From the NCBI GenBank assembly GCA_033557465.1, contig CM066033.1, positions 12,339,080-12,403,079 of the forward strand: a stretch of 64,000 nt of DNA. Reading direction: 5' to 3'. Both the position numbers and the translations under genes were made by a program. The notes under the pieces were generated by a model, which worked only from the letters and a program-made list of their open reading frames with translations, was not told the DNA's origin and did not search any database. Origin of the DNA: Ichthyophis bannanicus. Lineage: Eukaryota; Chordata; Amphibia; Gymnophiona; Ichthyophiidae. This document shows, piece after piece, positions 1-12,240 of this stretch (the stretch's first letter is position 1; each line of letters opens with the position of its first letter).

Positions 1-500
1 CAAACCCGTCGATTAACACGCTTAGAACAAACTGGCTTTACTGATGACGCTCTGAATTGCTTCTGATCCTATTTATCAAGACATGTTTTTTAGGTGTCAA
101 TAAATGCTAATAGTCTCTGCAATCTACCTACTGTCATATGGTGGCCCTCAGGGGTCTGTTTGGCCCCTAGTTTATTAAATGTTTTCATCTCACCCCTGGC
201 TACCTTCTTATCGGATTTGGGGGATCAGAGCTTATTTTAATGCAGCTGACATTCATCTCCTCGTTGTTCATGACAGTTGGGATTTGAATTTACAGCATAA
301 TTAGAGCACAAGCTGGAGATTTCCATTAAATACTATCTAAGATCCAAGGCCAGTCTCGCCTCCACCAGCCCTTCCAGCCCCACAACCACGTCTTCCCAAC
401 ATGCTTTGCTCTTCCAACGAGTCACCAAATATGCAAGAAGTCCCCTTTCTCCAGCACTGGCTAAAGGCCTCTGGGAATGCCCTCATTGTATCACCTATAT

Positions 501-987
501 TTATTTATTATTATTTATTATTTATTAACAATTCTTATATACCGCACTATTAGACATCAGCGCGGTTTACATTGAACAGAAAACATCCGACAGTTTACAT
601 ATGTCTGGTCATTACATTTAACAGGAGGTATAACTTGGCGAAATAGGGGAAACTAAATACAATGCAGGGTTATCTGATAAAGGATATCCTGGTTAACTAT
701 ATACAATGGTGGTACAATAGTATATGGAACAACTTGTTATTTACATTGTGAAGTTGGCCTGTTGCGGGGGTCTCTCTGTTTGACCACTTCTGCTATTCAC
801 CTGGGGGTTATGTTCGGAGCTGTCATTGAGATATTTAAGGAAAAGGAAATGTTTTAGTGCCTTTCTGAACTGACTCAGATTAGGTATTGCTCTGATTTGT
901 GCTGATAAGGTGTTCCATAGAGATGGGGCGCAGAATTGGAAGGCTCTGTTGGCTGTTGATCTAGTGCATCTTGTGGTGTCATTTGGG
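501..987 (-). mobile_element. 5'-truncated L2-clade LINE, 3' end only
   Basis: On the minus strand this carries the last ~75 codons of an L2-type reverse transcriptase ORF, including the conserved block with APSLWNTL and FRKALKHFLF. A 3' UTR follows that ends in the GTGCGGTATATAA-type tail and an ATTT/ATTA simple repeat at 501-535. The right arm lacks it: its empty site reads straight through at ~40190-40200. A short AT-rich target repeat flanks the insert. It therefore inserted after the arms duplicated. Confidence 0.85.
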
Positions 988-1133
988 ATATAATTTTACA
1001 GGTATTTCCTTGCTAATGTACTAAAGGAAGCCTTCCCCGATCCTTCAAATATTCTCTTCCACCTCTGCTCTCCGAACAAGGCTGGACACAGCCACAAAAT
1101 GGAAATTACACTTACCTGGTAATTGATGTTCCT

Positions 1134-1261
1134 TGAGGGAGTACAGTTCAGTCCTCCATCACTGGGTAGTGCACCTCCTCCTGCAACATGGAGACTGGAC
1201 AAGTCAAACTTGTGACATCACCGGGTATATCCTGCTGGTCTTCTCCCATGATCCCCCAGTG
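1134..1261 (+). repeat. Left terminal inverted repeat of DIRS-type element
   Basis: Matches the reverse complement of 6703-6835 almost base for base, apart from a small difference at the outer edge. It contains the block starting CAGTTCAGTCCTCC and ending near CCCCCAGTG. The outermost 35 bases (1099-1133) are unique to this end, the non-identical terminal arrangement expected for DIRS. Confidence 0.8.
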
Positions 1262-1584
1262 ACCTACTGTCAAAGCAGACTCAAAGGAGCAAACAAACAA
1301 CCAGTTAAAGTACGAAATACAAAGCTATGCTCAAACTTCAACTTTAAAACCACAGGGCCCCAAAAAGAAAGGCCGAAAACACCCTCCACCGTGCCCCTGT
1401 CCCCCTGCGCACCAAACAGCGGAAGACAGAGAGCTAGAAGGAAGGAGAACTAAGGAAGAGTATAGGCAGAAAAGGTTGCTCTCGCGATTACCTGCCAATC
1501 AGAGCCCGTTGCCGACTCTAGGATCCGAAAGCACACTCGGAACTGACGCCTCGCGTCTGAAACATCCATCCCCAGGCGGGAATG

Positions 1585-1680
1585 AGGACTGAACTGTACT
1601 CCCTCAAGGAACATCAATTACCAGGTAAGTGTAATTTCCATTTCCTTATCGGTCCTACAGTTCAGTCCTCCACCACTGGG
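1585..1680 (-). other. Internal complementary region of the DIRS-type element
   Basis: Bases 1585-1641 are the reverse complement of the element's left end (from 1099 inward), and 1642-1680 the reverse complement of its right end (6840 inward). They abut exactly as the two ends would in a circle. In DIRS replication this region is thought to template closure of the single-stranded circle. The function is inferred from family knowledge; the complementarity is seen directly. Confidence 0.85.
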
Positions 1681-4600
1681 ATGTACCAGAGCAGTAATCA
1701 TTGGGAGGGACCTATCCAGTCGGCTCGGCCCCTAAACGAACAGAGCAGGCACCGACCCCAGCCCGCTCCTCACGTCAACAGGCGGTAAGCCAACCAGGAA
1801 GACACGACCGAGAGCCCACTTGGATCCTCTTCACTGGTGAAAACAGCACAGACTCTGCCCCAAGCAGCGCTAGTGCTTCAGAAAGACAAACTCGCCATCG
1901 CAAACACACGGAACACCCTAGAAACAGACCTACTGAGAAAGCTACTGGAGCTCCACCTGAAAAACCCGCTGGAGCTCCCCCTTGGCTTTCGACCCCACCA
2001 GGGTCTCAAGTGTTAGCAACCGCTGCTCTCTCCCGCAGAACCCGCCTCCACGGAGGGACAGGCAGCGAAGAGACCTCCCAGAAAGCGACGGAACCTTCAC
2101 CTAAGGACCAAAGAACGCAGGTTACAAGCAAAGTGTTCTTGCGTAAGTCCCAAACCGACAACTAGACAGGCACAGCCGGATTCCACGAGGGAGAACTGAA
2201 CCAAGGTCCATCCAGACAGAGGTGGGAAGCAAAAAGAGGGAAATGGAAAAACCACCAGCGTCAAACGCCCTATTTGTCACACCTCTGAAGGGCTTTATTC
2301 TTTGCAACACCAAGTAGCTCTACAGCTATGTCCTGGACCAGTTGGAGTCTTTTTAACTGAGAATGTGGAATGCAGCTAAGCAATGAGTTGCAATGAACCA
2401 AGCGTGATCCACCAAGGGCATATAAGAGGGTGTCAAGCGCCCCAGAGTCCAGCGTTGTTTCAGAAGAAGTGGAGTCTTACATGGTGTGACAAAAAGGAAA
2501 GGAGACACTGGAAGCCACGCCCACGACGCAATGCCAGTAGGCCAACCGCTTACATCACCTGGATATGCCCTCCGGAATTGGAGGAACCATGCAGAAGTAG
2601 CAATCGCCGATGTGATCCATGGGCCCTCTCCATATCATTGGAGCCGCAAAAGACTTTGATGGTCTATTCCCATCCATCCACAGCCGGGGATCTGCTACAC
2701 ATGAATTGCAGCATATGTGTGGCGCCTAGCTGTTATCCTGATCTTTTATTCTGCAGCCAAAATATAAATTGTAGGCTTTCTGAACCGCCACAGTCATATG
2801 CCATTATTGTGATGTAAAAGTCACATCACCACAAATAGAGCAGAAATTATCTGCATGATTAACACCAGTACGAGGAATCGCCAAATATGCTGTGAGTGAC
2901 CTATCGGTATAAAATAAACATGTCCTAATTTTTTTTTTTTTTTTTTACTGTCAAGCGAGGCAAATTTAAGTAGTGACTGCATCAACTGGTTTTGGACAGT
3001 TATTTCTATTGGTTGCAAGTAAAGATTATGCAAGCTCACACAAATGTTGCAGAATACACTGGTAATGGTCCCCACTGACTAATGAAGAGCACATATCTTA
3101 TCAACCAGACCCAGTCGGGCCATTTACCCTATGACCTCGGAAAGGCATAGAATGGACCGGGCCACGGCCCCGCACCAATGCGTCGATGCTATCCGGTAGC
3201 CTCATATGTCCTCTGCTAAACATTGACCCGTTGCCGCAGACTGACAGGTCGCCATGAGGTCCAATATGGGCTAACCGCATCCGAGCACACGCGGCGCGCA
3301 CACCGCCTGATGCAATTCCACTCCTCCGGCAAACACTCGGACCCCGCTAAGGACATTTGCCACCACAGTGTCCCCACCAACACGCAGGCAGCACGCTGTC
3401 CCTTCGCTCGGGCCACCCTGACCACCCGACCGACTCCACCCTGCCGATCGAAAGAGGCCACCATCCCGGAGATCTCAGACAGCACCGACACCACTCGATC
3501 CGCTACCATGGCCGCGAACGCCTGCCACGGCTGACGTACCGTGTACCGTTCCAGTCAGACGATGGAACACTGGGCATGCTGCGTACACTAAAACGCCTTG
3601 TACATAAAGGATCCCCAAAATGTAGCTGAGTCTAACCACGCTCCGGCCAAGCTCCCGGAAGAAAGGGACAGAACCTTATAAAAAAGAAGTTGGGACAATT
3701 AGGAAGGCTTTCCTGTTTGACTATTTTTTTTTTTTTTTTTTTACAACTCCATAAGGGCCACAAGGCACACAACCGAACAGGGCATTGTCTAGAGAACGCA
3801 AGGCCCCTCTTCCAGGCTGACTCCACATCCACAGTCTAAACTGGCAGTCACCTTGGCTGATGCCGAGCAGCGCGGAAGCCAACTTGTAAGCCCAGCATAT
3901 GAAGTATGCCTACTAGTACAGCATTCCACAATGGAGGGAGATGTAACCGGATGGCTTTGAATATGAACATACAGATATCCCGCGCTTGATCCAAGACAAG
4001 CACTGAGCAGCCTACTGGTCTTCTTGGAGCACCGCCACGACCCGAAGACCTAAACCGGCCAGCAAAAGACGACGTACGCTGGGCCCGAAGGAACCTGGTC
4101 AAACGGATCCCAGCACGCCCTGTATCGTTAGGATCAGAGCCTCCCCCCAAGGACTCAGCCCTGGCAGGAACCGGCTGAGCATAACTCCAGGCCCTGCGGC
4201 GAGCCCCCACGAAGAAGTGGGACGCAACGATGCCTTGAGGAAAGGGAAGGCCCAATGGGTGAAGCAAGTTGCCAGCCGACCAAGGGAGTAAACCCCACAC
4301 GCGCACCTCAACGGAAGGTCGGAAGAACTGAGGATTCTGGTCCCACAGGTGCGACTGCTAGCCTTGAACAACATACACCCCCGTAGGTACAAAAACTTAA
4401 ATTGTGAGCACCTTCAGGGGTAAGGGGAATAGACGACAGCCTCCAAATGTTGACCACCTTGTCTTGCACAACAGACAGCAGCACCCAACCAAACAAATGA
4501 TTGGGAATATATGATCTCAGAACCCCAAGGCAGAGGTAAAAAAGTAGAACGTGCAGTGGACGTGAATTTCCAGATCTGCCAGCCCCCCTGCCCACATTGA

Positions 4601-5294
4601 GAAGAGGCAGAGAAGAACTGGACCAGCGGATCTGGAGGGGTGCCTCCTGGACAGCCGGGCCACCGAAGGGAAAGCTGATGACTGAGGCCCAAACTCCTCA
4701 GGATGGTCCCGTCTTGCATTGGCAACCCCATGCAACACCATGACAACCCCGCTCATGACATCCCAAGCGATCACTGTCATTGCTGCAACAATCACTTGAG
4801 CATGAGACCACAGACGGAACACGGACATGCAGATGCACTCAAGGGGAGTGCACCTAAGAAGTATGAGCCTATCCAACATCCAGCACCACAAGTCCAGGTG
4901 TCCCACTCCCGTCACCCAACACACAGGACGCTTGAACCTAGGTGACCGTCATAGCAAAGACAGGGAGGCCTGACTGCCGCTATGAACCCTTCCAGGACCC
5001 TGGAACACTAAGCCCCAGACTGTGCCATCCAGCAACACTTCTCATGAACCCCAGCAGGGGCCTTTCCCCAGATGGCCCAGATGGGCAGTGTTCCCGCCAA
5101 ACGGGCAAGCTGCGCTCTGATAACATAGTGCAGAAAACCCAATCAAAGTGTCTTAACCTAGCTAATTTTTGTCTAATAGTGATCAGTCATAATATCAACC
5201 AGGCTCAATCATAACATTAGCATTAATGATCTCGAAAGATTGAAGAGTTACTAATGTAACACTAATTGGTTTTTGTTTTTTTTTGTGTTGTTGT

Positions 5295-5730
5295 TTAAAA
5301 GAGCTTCAAAGGTGATCTTGTAAACTACAGACCAATGAATCTGAGTTCAGTGCCAGTTAAATGATAGAACTTGTTCTGAAAAGCAGCACCAAGCTGTCTT
5401 TTCACAGGGTTAATAAACATGTGAGTAAGCCAAATGATATGTATCTGGATGTTTTAGAAGGTACTTGACAAAGCCCCATATGAAAGTCTCCTGAGAAAGG
5501 AGATGATGTGCTATTATAGAATGGGAAATGGTTCAAAAATAGGAAACACATGTAAGACTAAATGGTCAGTTCTCTCACAGGAGACCCGTAAACAGTGGAA
5601 TGTCTCGGGATCTGCACTGGAACTGGCATCTGGTAACAGCTACTGCACTGAAATGATCTGGAAAAGAGATCAGCAAGCATGGCGATCAAATTTGCAGATG
5701 GCATAACGACTTTTAGAGGCTGTCTGCACA
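5295..5730 (+). pseudogene. Degenerate CR1 LINE reverse transcriptase fragment
   Basis: Broken-frame similarity to CR1 RT: a block reading GDLVNYRPMNLSS near 5310 corresponds to the GNYRPVSLTS motif, and one near 5690 reading KFADG corresponds to the FADDTK catalytic region. Several stops and frame changes separate them. It lies inside the DIRS-type element and is older than it or was captured by it. Confidence 0.6.
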
Positions 5731-6702
5731 ATTTCCAAGCGTATAAACATGGAAATAGCATCCTTATGTAAATGACAATTTCAGAAAGGCCTCAATTTGT
5801 AGGTGGTTGTGCCGCCGATGAACCTGAATGGCCAAATCCTAGCACGGAAACCTGCTGCTGACAGACATTGCTAACTGCCAGAATGCAGACAAAGGTAAAG
5901 GCATACCCCAAACCAATCACATTGCATTCAAAGAACTATAAACTATCATGAAATTAAAAGGAAATTAAAATTAGAATTAAAATTAACAGCAAAAAGAAGT
6001 CCTTATCTGGGTGTAGCCGCATGGAACAGCGTCGTCTGCCCGAACGCGGGGCTGCTCCGCTCTCCGCCACGAGGCCTCAGCCCTGCCGAGAAAATGGCGC
6101 CAATCCGAAGCAGGCCCGTTTGGCGCCAAACACCACAGAGGCTGCAAGAGCTCAGAGCCCCTCCATGCGGACTTGAGAGACTCCCTTGCGGCGTCGGGAT
6201 GCAGCAGTTACCCTGCTGTAGCTGCGGGGTGAAGAGCTGTCCAGACATGCTGCTGCCTCGCGCCAGCAGAAGTAGCAGACGCTGCGAGCCCCGGCCCGCC
6301 GGCTAAAGAACCTCGAACGGCCTGAGGCTCCTGCCGCGACGGGAATCTGCCTCATGGACACTGCCAAAATGCAGGTGTTCCACAGAGCTCTCCCCCGTAC
6401 AGTCCTGGGGGAGAGATCATCATCGGGCACAGAGACCGAAGAATCCCAAGCAGAGAGGCTAGCTGGCAGCATGAACTTTGAAAAGGGACAGAACCCCCCT
6501 TTACACTAAGGCAGACTAGGTGAAAATAAATAAAGTAAAAGTAAATGAAATTAAATGAAAATGAAAACAATTTACAGGATTACACCTAAAGAAGGGCAAA
6601 AGAAATGCAAGGTAAATCAAATCCTGACTAACTGCTCCTAAACTGCTTCTCAAGTGAGCCCAGCACCTAGGCTCACTACGTCCTCATGCTGCATGGAGAC
6701 TG

Positions 6703-6840
6703 GACACACTGGGGGATCATGGGAGAAGACCAGCAGGATATACCCGGTGATGTCACAAGTTTGACTTGTCCAGTCTCCATGTTGCAGGAGGAGGTGCACT
6801 ACCCAGTGGTGGAGGACTGAACTGTAGGACCGATAAGGAA
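6703..6840 (-). repeat. Right terminal inverted repeat of DIRS-type element
   Basis: Inverted copy of 1134-1261 plus the unique outer edge ending CGATAAGGAA at 6840. The right-arm empty site resumes at 6841 with CTGGACCAG. In the inferred minus orientation this is the element's 5' end. Confidence 0.8.
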
Positions 6841-7130
6841 CTGGACCAGATGTCGGCCTACAGCAGCACCATCTGGGGGGCAACAAAGGCAGAGCAGAGC
6901 AGTGCAGTGCAGTGTCCCTTTGAACATTTGCACCCCGTTGCTCAACTTACCTCTGCCAGAGCCGACTCAGTCCTGCCTAAAAGCTTCACAGCACATCAAT
7001 GACCCTTTGAACACCTGCACGCAAACCCTTAAGGACTGTTAATATGTATTGAATGTATAATCATCTCAGTCAGTTCATTAATATTAAAATGCATTACTGT
7101 AAATTACATTATCTACTCTGGCTTGTCTTA

Positions 7131-7400
7131 TTTATTTAGCTGTATTTATATCCCGCTTTTCACTGGGTCAAAGCGGTCAATTGGGAGATACATTTAACAT
7201 GAGGGGATGACACACATACGCTAATACTTACAGGGAACATGGGCAATGGAGGGTTAAGTGGCTTGCCCAAGACCACAAGGAGTGCCTATAGGACTAGAAA
7301 TCCCAGTCCCTCCGGCCTGAGATTGCTGTCCCCAGGTGGGACTTGAACCCCCGGCCCTCCGGCCTGAAGTACCTTGTCCTAACCACTAGGCCACTCCTCC
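7131..7400 (-). mobile_element. tRNA-headed SINE with L2-like 3' tail
   Basis: Read on the minus strand it begins with a tRNA-like head containing GTGGCCTAGTGGTTAGGA (A box) and GGTTCAAGTCCC (B box). A central GGGCAAGCCACTTAACCCTCC block follows, then a tail ending in AAGCGGGATATAAATACAGC and AAATAAATA. It is flanked by CTTA at 7127-7130 and 7401-7404. The right arm has the uninterrupted site near 39776-39785. A near-identical complete copy lies at 47631-47908. Confidence 0.88.
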
Positions 7401-7782
7401 CTTAACCCACAAGAACTGCAAAAACTGAACTTCACCTCCCCTGGGCCACTAAAGTTCTTAGGTTATGCCTCCTTGGCTAAATCAGATGATATCATGCTCA
7501 TCAATCATGTTCCCCCCCTGCAACAATGGAGAAGCCCCTCCACCGCCCCCAACCCCACCAGCCCTTTTAACCACACACATGCTTCAACCCTGATCCCGCC
7601 CACAGGTCTCACTCCTCCATCAGCTGCCCCCTACAGCTCTGCAGGTAGACTACTCCATCAAAAGAATGGAAACAGACAGTGGGAGGTAGAGAGAGGACAA
7701 AGGCCTCTTATCCCACCAGCCTGAATCCCTAAACGGCACATGCTGACCTTAGTAAGACGTCCAGGAGGAATTTTATACTTAC

Positions 7783-10700
7783 TTGTTGCAGGAGGCTGGA
7801 TCTGCTCAGTCATCTCTGAGTCAGGATGATCCATGAAGGGGAGATCATCCTCTTGTTTAACGCTCAGTGAGAACACCGATGTTACAATCGGAAGACCTGT
7901 GATGAAAGAAACACAAAATATCTAAAAGGATTCATAAGGGATGATCTGCCAAACCTAAATTAGTAAATTAATTTTAAGTTTACAAATGTTTGATAATAAT
8001 CACCTCATCTCCTGTGATCTCAAAATGCAAAGCCCTTAAATCCAAAACATTTACTTACTCATCGTTGGGTCATTAATGTTTTCTTTTCCCTCCCACTCAC
8101 AGTGCTGAGTGAAATATTTCTCATCGTCCTTTTTAATCTTGACTATGACATCAGGATTAACAATTGAATAACCTGTAAATAAGAAATATGAAAACTGCAT
8201 TTAAATAGGACTCGTAGAACTGTTCTGATGAAGCAGTGTTTGAGTGTGTGGGCATGAAGGTGTGTGTGTTATATATCTTTGGGTTGGTTGCATGTCTCTG
8301 ACAAAGTCTGGGTGAGATGAGGCAATTGCAAGATTAAAGCTTGGAGGTCTTCTGGTGCAGTCGTTTCTGTTCTTCTCTGTGATAGCGGGTTACTGCCTTA
8401 TGTAGGAGCTGGAGTTCTCAGAAAGGACTCTGAGAGGTAAATCCTCCCTCCTGCTCTCCTGAGCCACATGTCTTTGCACAGGAAAGGGAGACAGACTCCA
8501 GATGGTCTTGTATGAATCCTCTAATTTATGGTTTACATCTGATCTTACAGCACTGAGCTACATTGTTGGCAGAGCCCGCAGCAGTGGAGTCTGTCACTGG
8601 CTCCCAGAGAGCATCAGCAGCTCCTGCTGGATATGAGATGGAATCACAAGCCAGGCTCTAAATTTCAGGGGTCTCTGGGGCCTGATACCTGGGATTTTTC
8701 CTGTCTAGATAGAATGGCAGTGCACATCTCGCAATGAGTCTTATATGGCAGACGCTAGCTGAGTAGATTTACCTTGTGATATCAGAATGCCGTGAATCTC
8801 CTTGATAACCTTCTTGTACAGCTCCTGCTGCCATTCTCCCAGAATGCCCCACTCCACTTCTGAGAAGTAAGCAGCGACGTCCCTGAATGTGACCGATGCC
8901 TGGAACAGCAAAGAGGACACTCAGCTGCACTTTCATTCTGGGGTGTGTGGAATAGAATTTGCCAGTGAGATTAGCAAGCTCCTTTCTCCTAAATATCCAG
9001 TATTTTGTTTAGATTGCCTGGTCCCCAGAGAAACTCTGGAAATCTCATCTCCTGTCTTTATGAGCAATTGGATAGAGGATATGGCATTAGTCTGTGGGGG
9101 TTGGAAAGGGGGTGGCAGCAACTGCTGAAGGGGTGATGGAGGCTGGTGGGTTGGAGACTGAAGACAGGAAAGTGGAACGTGCTGGAGTAAGACCTGGAGA
9201 GAGGAGTAAGAAAGCGTCTGAGAGTCAGACAAAGAGACGGAGTGTAAAAGTGTGTCTGTGTCTGTGTACGTGTGTGTCTGAGAGAGAGAGTCTAAGAAAG
9301 TGCATTATTACAGAGAAGTGGATTAGCGACTCTCATGAATGGGATACAGCCGTCTCAGGTTATAATATGCTCAAGACAAAGATGGTAGCAAAAGGAAAAG
9401 AGTAGATCTTTAAGTCAAAAACAGTATCAAAGTGGATGAAATGCAGAGGGCACAGGAAGCACTGTGGGATGCGACAGAAAGAAGCCATAACACCTCTGTG
9501 TGCATTCATGTGATCTACAGATCTGCAAATCAGATGGAGGAACTGTACAAAGATATGACTGATGACACACAAAAGGTGGGCTTTAAGGACGACGTGTTAT
9601 TGGCAGGAAACTGCAACCTGCTAGACATCGATTGGAGTATCCGGTCTGCAGGTTAGGAAATTCAGCAGCACTTTTACATGCATTAATGCAGCTGGAAACA
9701 TCATGCTTTCTGGGCCAAATTAATGCAGGATAACGGAGCCCAATCCAAAGCCCACCATCTACTGAAGAAGCCAGGGATGTGTCAATTAAAAATAGCACCC
9801 CCCTGCCTAGTCTCACAAATCCCTGGCAACCTATCAGTAAGGGCTACCACCCCCCCCCTCCTCCTCCCTATCCCATGCAACTATCAATTTTGCAGACAGA
9901 GTACTCCAATACAGTCTGGCAGGTGAAAGCTTTCTACCAATGACACTTATCCCTTCATTCCCAACTTTTAGCCGTCTTCAGACAGATCTCTGTCCAGTTC
10001 CTCCATCTGAGACAGAGGTCAGGGAAGCAGACATGCACATATGGAGTTGCCATTTCCCTTTTCTATGATGACCCACAGCACCTTCTCCTTTCCCCATGTC
10101 CTCTGTATTTCAGTCACTTTGACATTTTTTGACAAGTATTCAGGTGCTGCAGGTTAGTAAATCCTGCAGTAAGTATTCTGTGATAATAACTGTAAAAACC
10201 TGCTATTTTATCACAGCTTTGTAAACAGATCCTTAAGGGTGAAGGGACTTGCCCAAGATCACATGGATTGTCTGTAGGAAAGCAGGATTTGAATTCTGTA
10301 TATTATCTTGCTGCTCTAACTAGTAGGCTATTCCTCCATTTCAGAAAAAGACAAACTGGGAAAGAGGAGAAAAAGCTGAAAGAGCAGCACAGGGCATGGA
10401 TTCTGCCTTATTTGGCAGAATAACCACACAAGGTACGCCCCAGGATGCCCCTCATGGGGTCAGGTGCTGCCATTTTCTAGGATGGTGGTGCAGAGGCAGG
10501 AACTTGTAGGCATCACTCCTGTCCCCCTATGAAAAAGATACCAGGATGGGAGGATCAGAGATACTAGAGGGGAGGGACTGCAGAGTGCCAGGGGTTGGGG
10601 GTGTAGTGGTCTCTTGGGCAACCAATTTATTTTGTGGGGTTCAGGGGTGGGGGAGCTAAGGGTCACTAGTTTATGGATTTTTTTTAAAGAGTTCAGTGGG

Positions 10701-11165
10701 TGGGGGGCCAGGGCCACCGGGTTACCAGGCCACCAATGATGTTTTTTAGAGGAGTCAGGGTGAGGGCTGTTGGGATCTTTAGGATCAGGGAGTTTCAGGC
10801 AGGTGAATGAGCCTCTTTCAGCCATCTGACCTTTTTGCTTCTGGCTGCAAGTAGTTCAAACCCATGTGCACATATGTCTTCCACCCTCTGTCTTCTTTTG
10901 CACACAGCTATTTAGCATTACATATTGTTAATGTATATTTTGGGAGCAAAATTATGCATTAATCTTGCATTAGAAAATTGCTCTGAGCTATAACGCAGCT
11001 CTAACACAACGTTCCTGCAGCAAGGTCAAGGAGGGAAAGTTGCAAGAGCAGCATTTGCAAACATTTTCTTTGAAATGCTGATGCCCTGTGCAGAAGAGGA
11101 GAATAAACAATTCTTACCTTATCAGAAACCAAGGCAGACATTTCCCTCCTGTTTTCCTTCTGCAT
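7783..11165 (-). CDS. KRAB-domain gene, first four coding exons (left copy)
   Basis: Coding exons on the minus strand: 11118-11165, 8773-8899 (KRAB A box), 8059-8172 and 7783-7896, lengths 48, 127, 114 and 114 bp, all with AG/GT borders and compatible phases (0, 1, 1, 1). The start [16 protein letters not shown] runs into [17 protein letters not shown], a KRAB A box with the DVA, F and EW signature; a second in-frame Met precedes SALVSDK. KRAB proteins are normally nuclear repressors that recruit TRIM28-type corepressors and carry a C2H2 zinc-finger array in a later exon. That array would lie left of the window and is not seen. Relative to the right copy there are 7 differences in 403 coding bases, none in the KRAB exon. 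Gene type is confident; functionality is unknown. Confidence 0.88.
8773..8899 (-). CDS. KRAB A-box exon (left copy)
   Basis: A 127-bp exon, the canonical KRAB-A size, bounded by AG at 8900-8901 and GT at 8771-8772 on the minus strand. It encodes [17 protein letters not shown] and continues to [17 protein letters not shown]. The nucleotide sequence is identical to 38283-38409 in the other arm. Confidence 0.92.
10235..10340 (-). repeat. Old SINE remnant shared by both arms
   Basis: Contains the block GACTTGCCCAAGATCACATGG and, 60 bases on, a decayed tRNA-like head (CTAACTAGTAGGCTATTCCTCC). It is present in both arms (also ~36850-36965), so it predates the duplication. The SINE family is not certain. 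Confidence 0.45.
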
Positions 11166-11710
11166 TCTTAGGCTGCTGAGAAGAATTCCCTGTTAATGGA
11201 AGGATAAATAAGGCAGAAGGACGCTGGACTAATTCCTAAGGGTCTCACATAGTCCCTTCTCTCCCATTTGCAGATCAGCGGCTGGGGCTTGCAGGGATTT
11301 CCTGTCCCGGAGAAACAGTAAGTTCCTGCTTCTAATACAAGTCTCTCCTTCTCTTTGCAAACTTTGCAGACACTGTTAAGTAACTAGAGGAAGGAAACAG
11401 GGTAGAGCATGCTCAGTATGCTGTCGTGACATCATAATGTAGGAGCCCGCCTCCTTAAGGTGGATCTGCAGAGATGGCAGATAGAGGAAGTGTCCCAGGC
11501 AGCAGAGGGAAGTAAGATCAGTGTTTAAGCTGCTGCTACACCAGACAATGTGCTGCTGCTATGCAGCTGGAAAACAATCATTTTGAGATGGGCAATAAAA
11601 TTATATCTGACCTTCTTTGTGACTTACAATAGGATCTCAATTCCAGCTATTTTATTCATTCAGGACCATAAAATACTACCCATAGGGAAAAAGAAAATCA
11701 AAGTATTCTT
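11166..11710 (-). promoter_or_regulatory. Shared 5' flank of the left KRAB gene
   Basis: Sequence upstream of the start codon is conserved between the arms (against 35497-36042) up to the inner duplication border. An acceptor-like CATTAACAG sits just before the coding start on the minus strand, suggesting an upstream untranslated exon. No TATA box was recognised. Calling it the promoter region is inference from position only. Confidence 0.4.
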
Positions 11711-12240
11711 GTTTACACCTGGTGGAATTCTGTGTAAAAAAAAATGTAAAATTCCACACAAAAATTGAGAAAACTTTGCTCACAGTATTTTAAATTCTGC
11801 ATGTTTTATTCATATAGTTTTCTGCAGAATTTTTCCATCATAAAGCCTAACTACTCAGCTCTCTCACTCCAATCACAGCTGTCTCTTAGCACCCAAGCCT
11901 TCCCTGCCCCCCCCCTCCCCAGGGCCAGCTCTACCTGGTAAGCCGGGTAAGCGCTGCAGGAGGGCGCCGACACCAGTCACCCTCCACCAACGCTTCAAAA
12001 AAAAAGAAAGCAGCCGCCGGAACATTTCTCTGTTCCCACAGCTCTTCTCTCTTTTAGACCGCTGGGTCTCGGAGTTTCCAAAGGCAGTAATAATCATTTC
12101 CTGAGAAACAGGAAATGCTTGTTACTGCTGCAAGCTCCAGGATCCAGCAGTTTAAAAGAGAGCAGAGTGGCGGTAACAGAGAAATATTCCCACGGCTGCT
12201 TTCGCTTTTTGAAGGTTGAGTTGAGGAGAGGAGGAAAGGG
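11711..12240. other. Unassigned spacer next to the inner duplication border
   Basis: Begins where homology to the right arm stops. It holds an A/T-rich stretch with repeated AATTCTGC/AAATTCTGCA words near 11725-11835 and a more GC-rich part near 11900-11990. No gene is recognised. Confidence 0.5.

Larger units (their letters stand above)
1099..6840 (-). mobile_element. Non-autonomous DIRS-type retroelement, 5.74 kb
   Basis: The element fills a site that is empty in the right arm (junction at ~40075-40082) and leaves no target-site duplication. About 130 bp at 1134-1261 is inverted-repeated at 6703-6835. At 1585-1680 lies a segment complementary to both extreme ends joined together, the internal complementary region that defines DIRS elements. 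Its second half resembles that of the intact DIRS at 63.7 kb. The region's position near the left end implies minus orientation. The ~5 kb interior has no recognisable reverse transcriptase, RNase H or tyrosine recombinase, only short ORFs, two long T tracts (2932-2946, 3724-3742) and an old CR1 piece. It is a deletion or chimeric derivative that would need proteins in trans. Confidence 0.8.
1..11710 (+). repeat. Left arm of a large inverted duplication
   Basis: Once three later insertions (501-987, 1099-6840, 7131-7400) are skipped, this stretch reads as the reverse complement of ~35497-46690 with only scattered substitutions and small indels. Matching landmarks include the window's first ~500 bases against 46690-46250, all four KRAB-gene coding exons, the intron between them, and the innermost segment near 11540-11710 against 35497-35650. 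The outer end lies beyond the left window edge, so the true arm length is unknown. This is read directly from the sequence. Confidence 0.93.

Noticed and set aside
1099..6840. Two-LTR retrotransposon or simple inversion
   Set aside because: Ends are inverted rather than direct repeats, there is no target duplication, and the joined-end complementary region is specific to DIRS.
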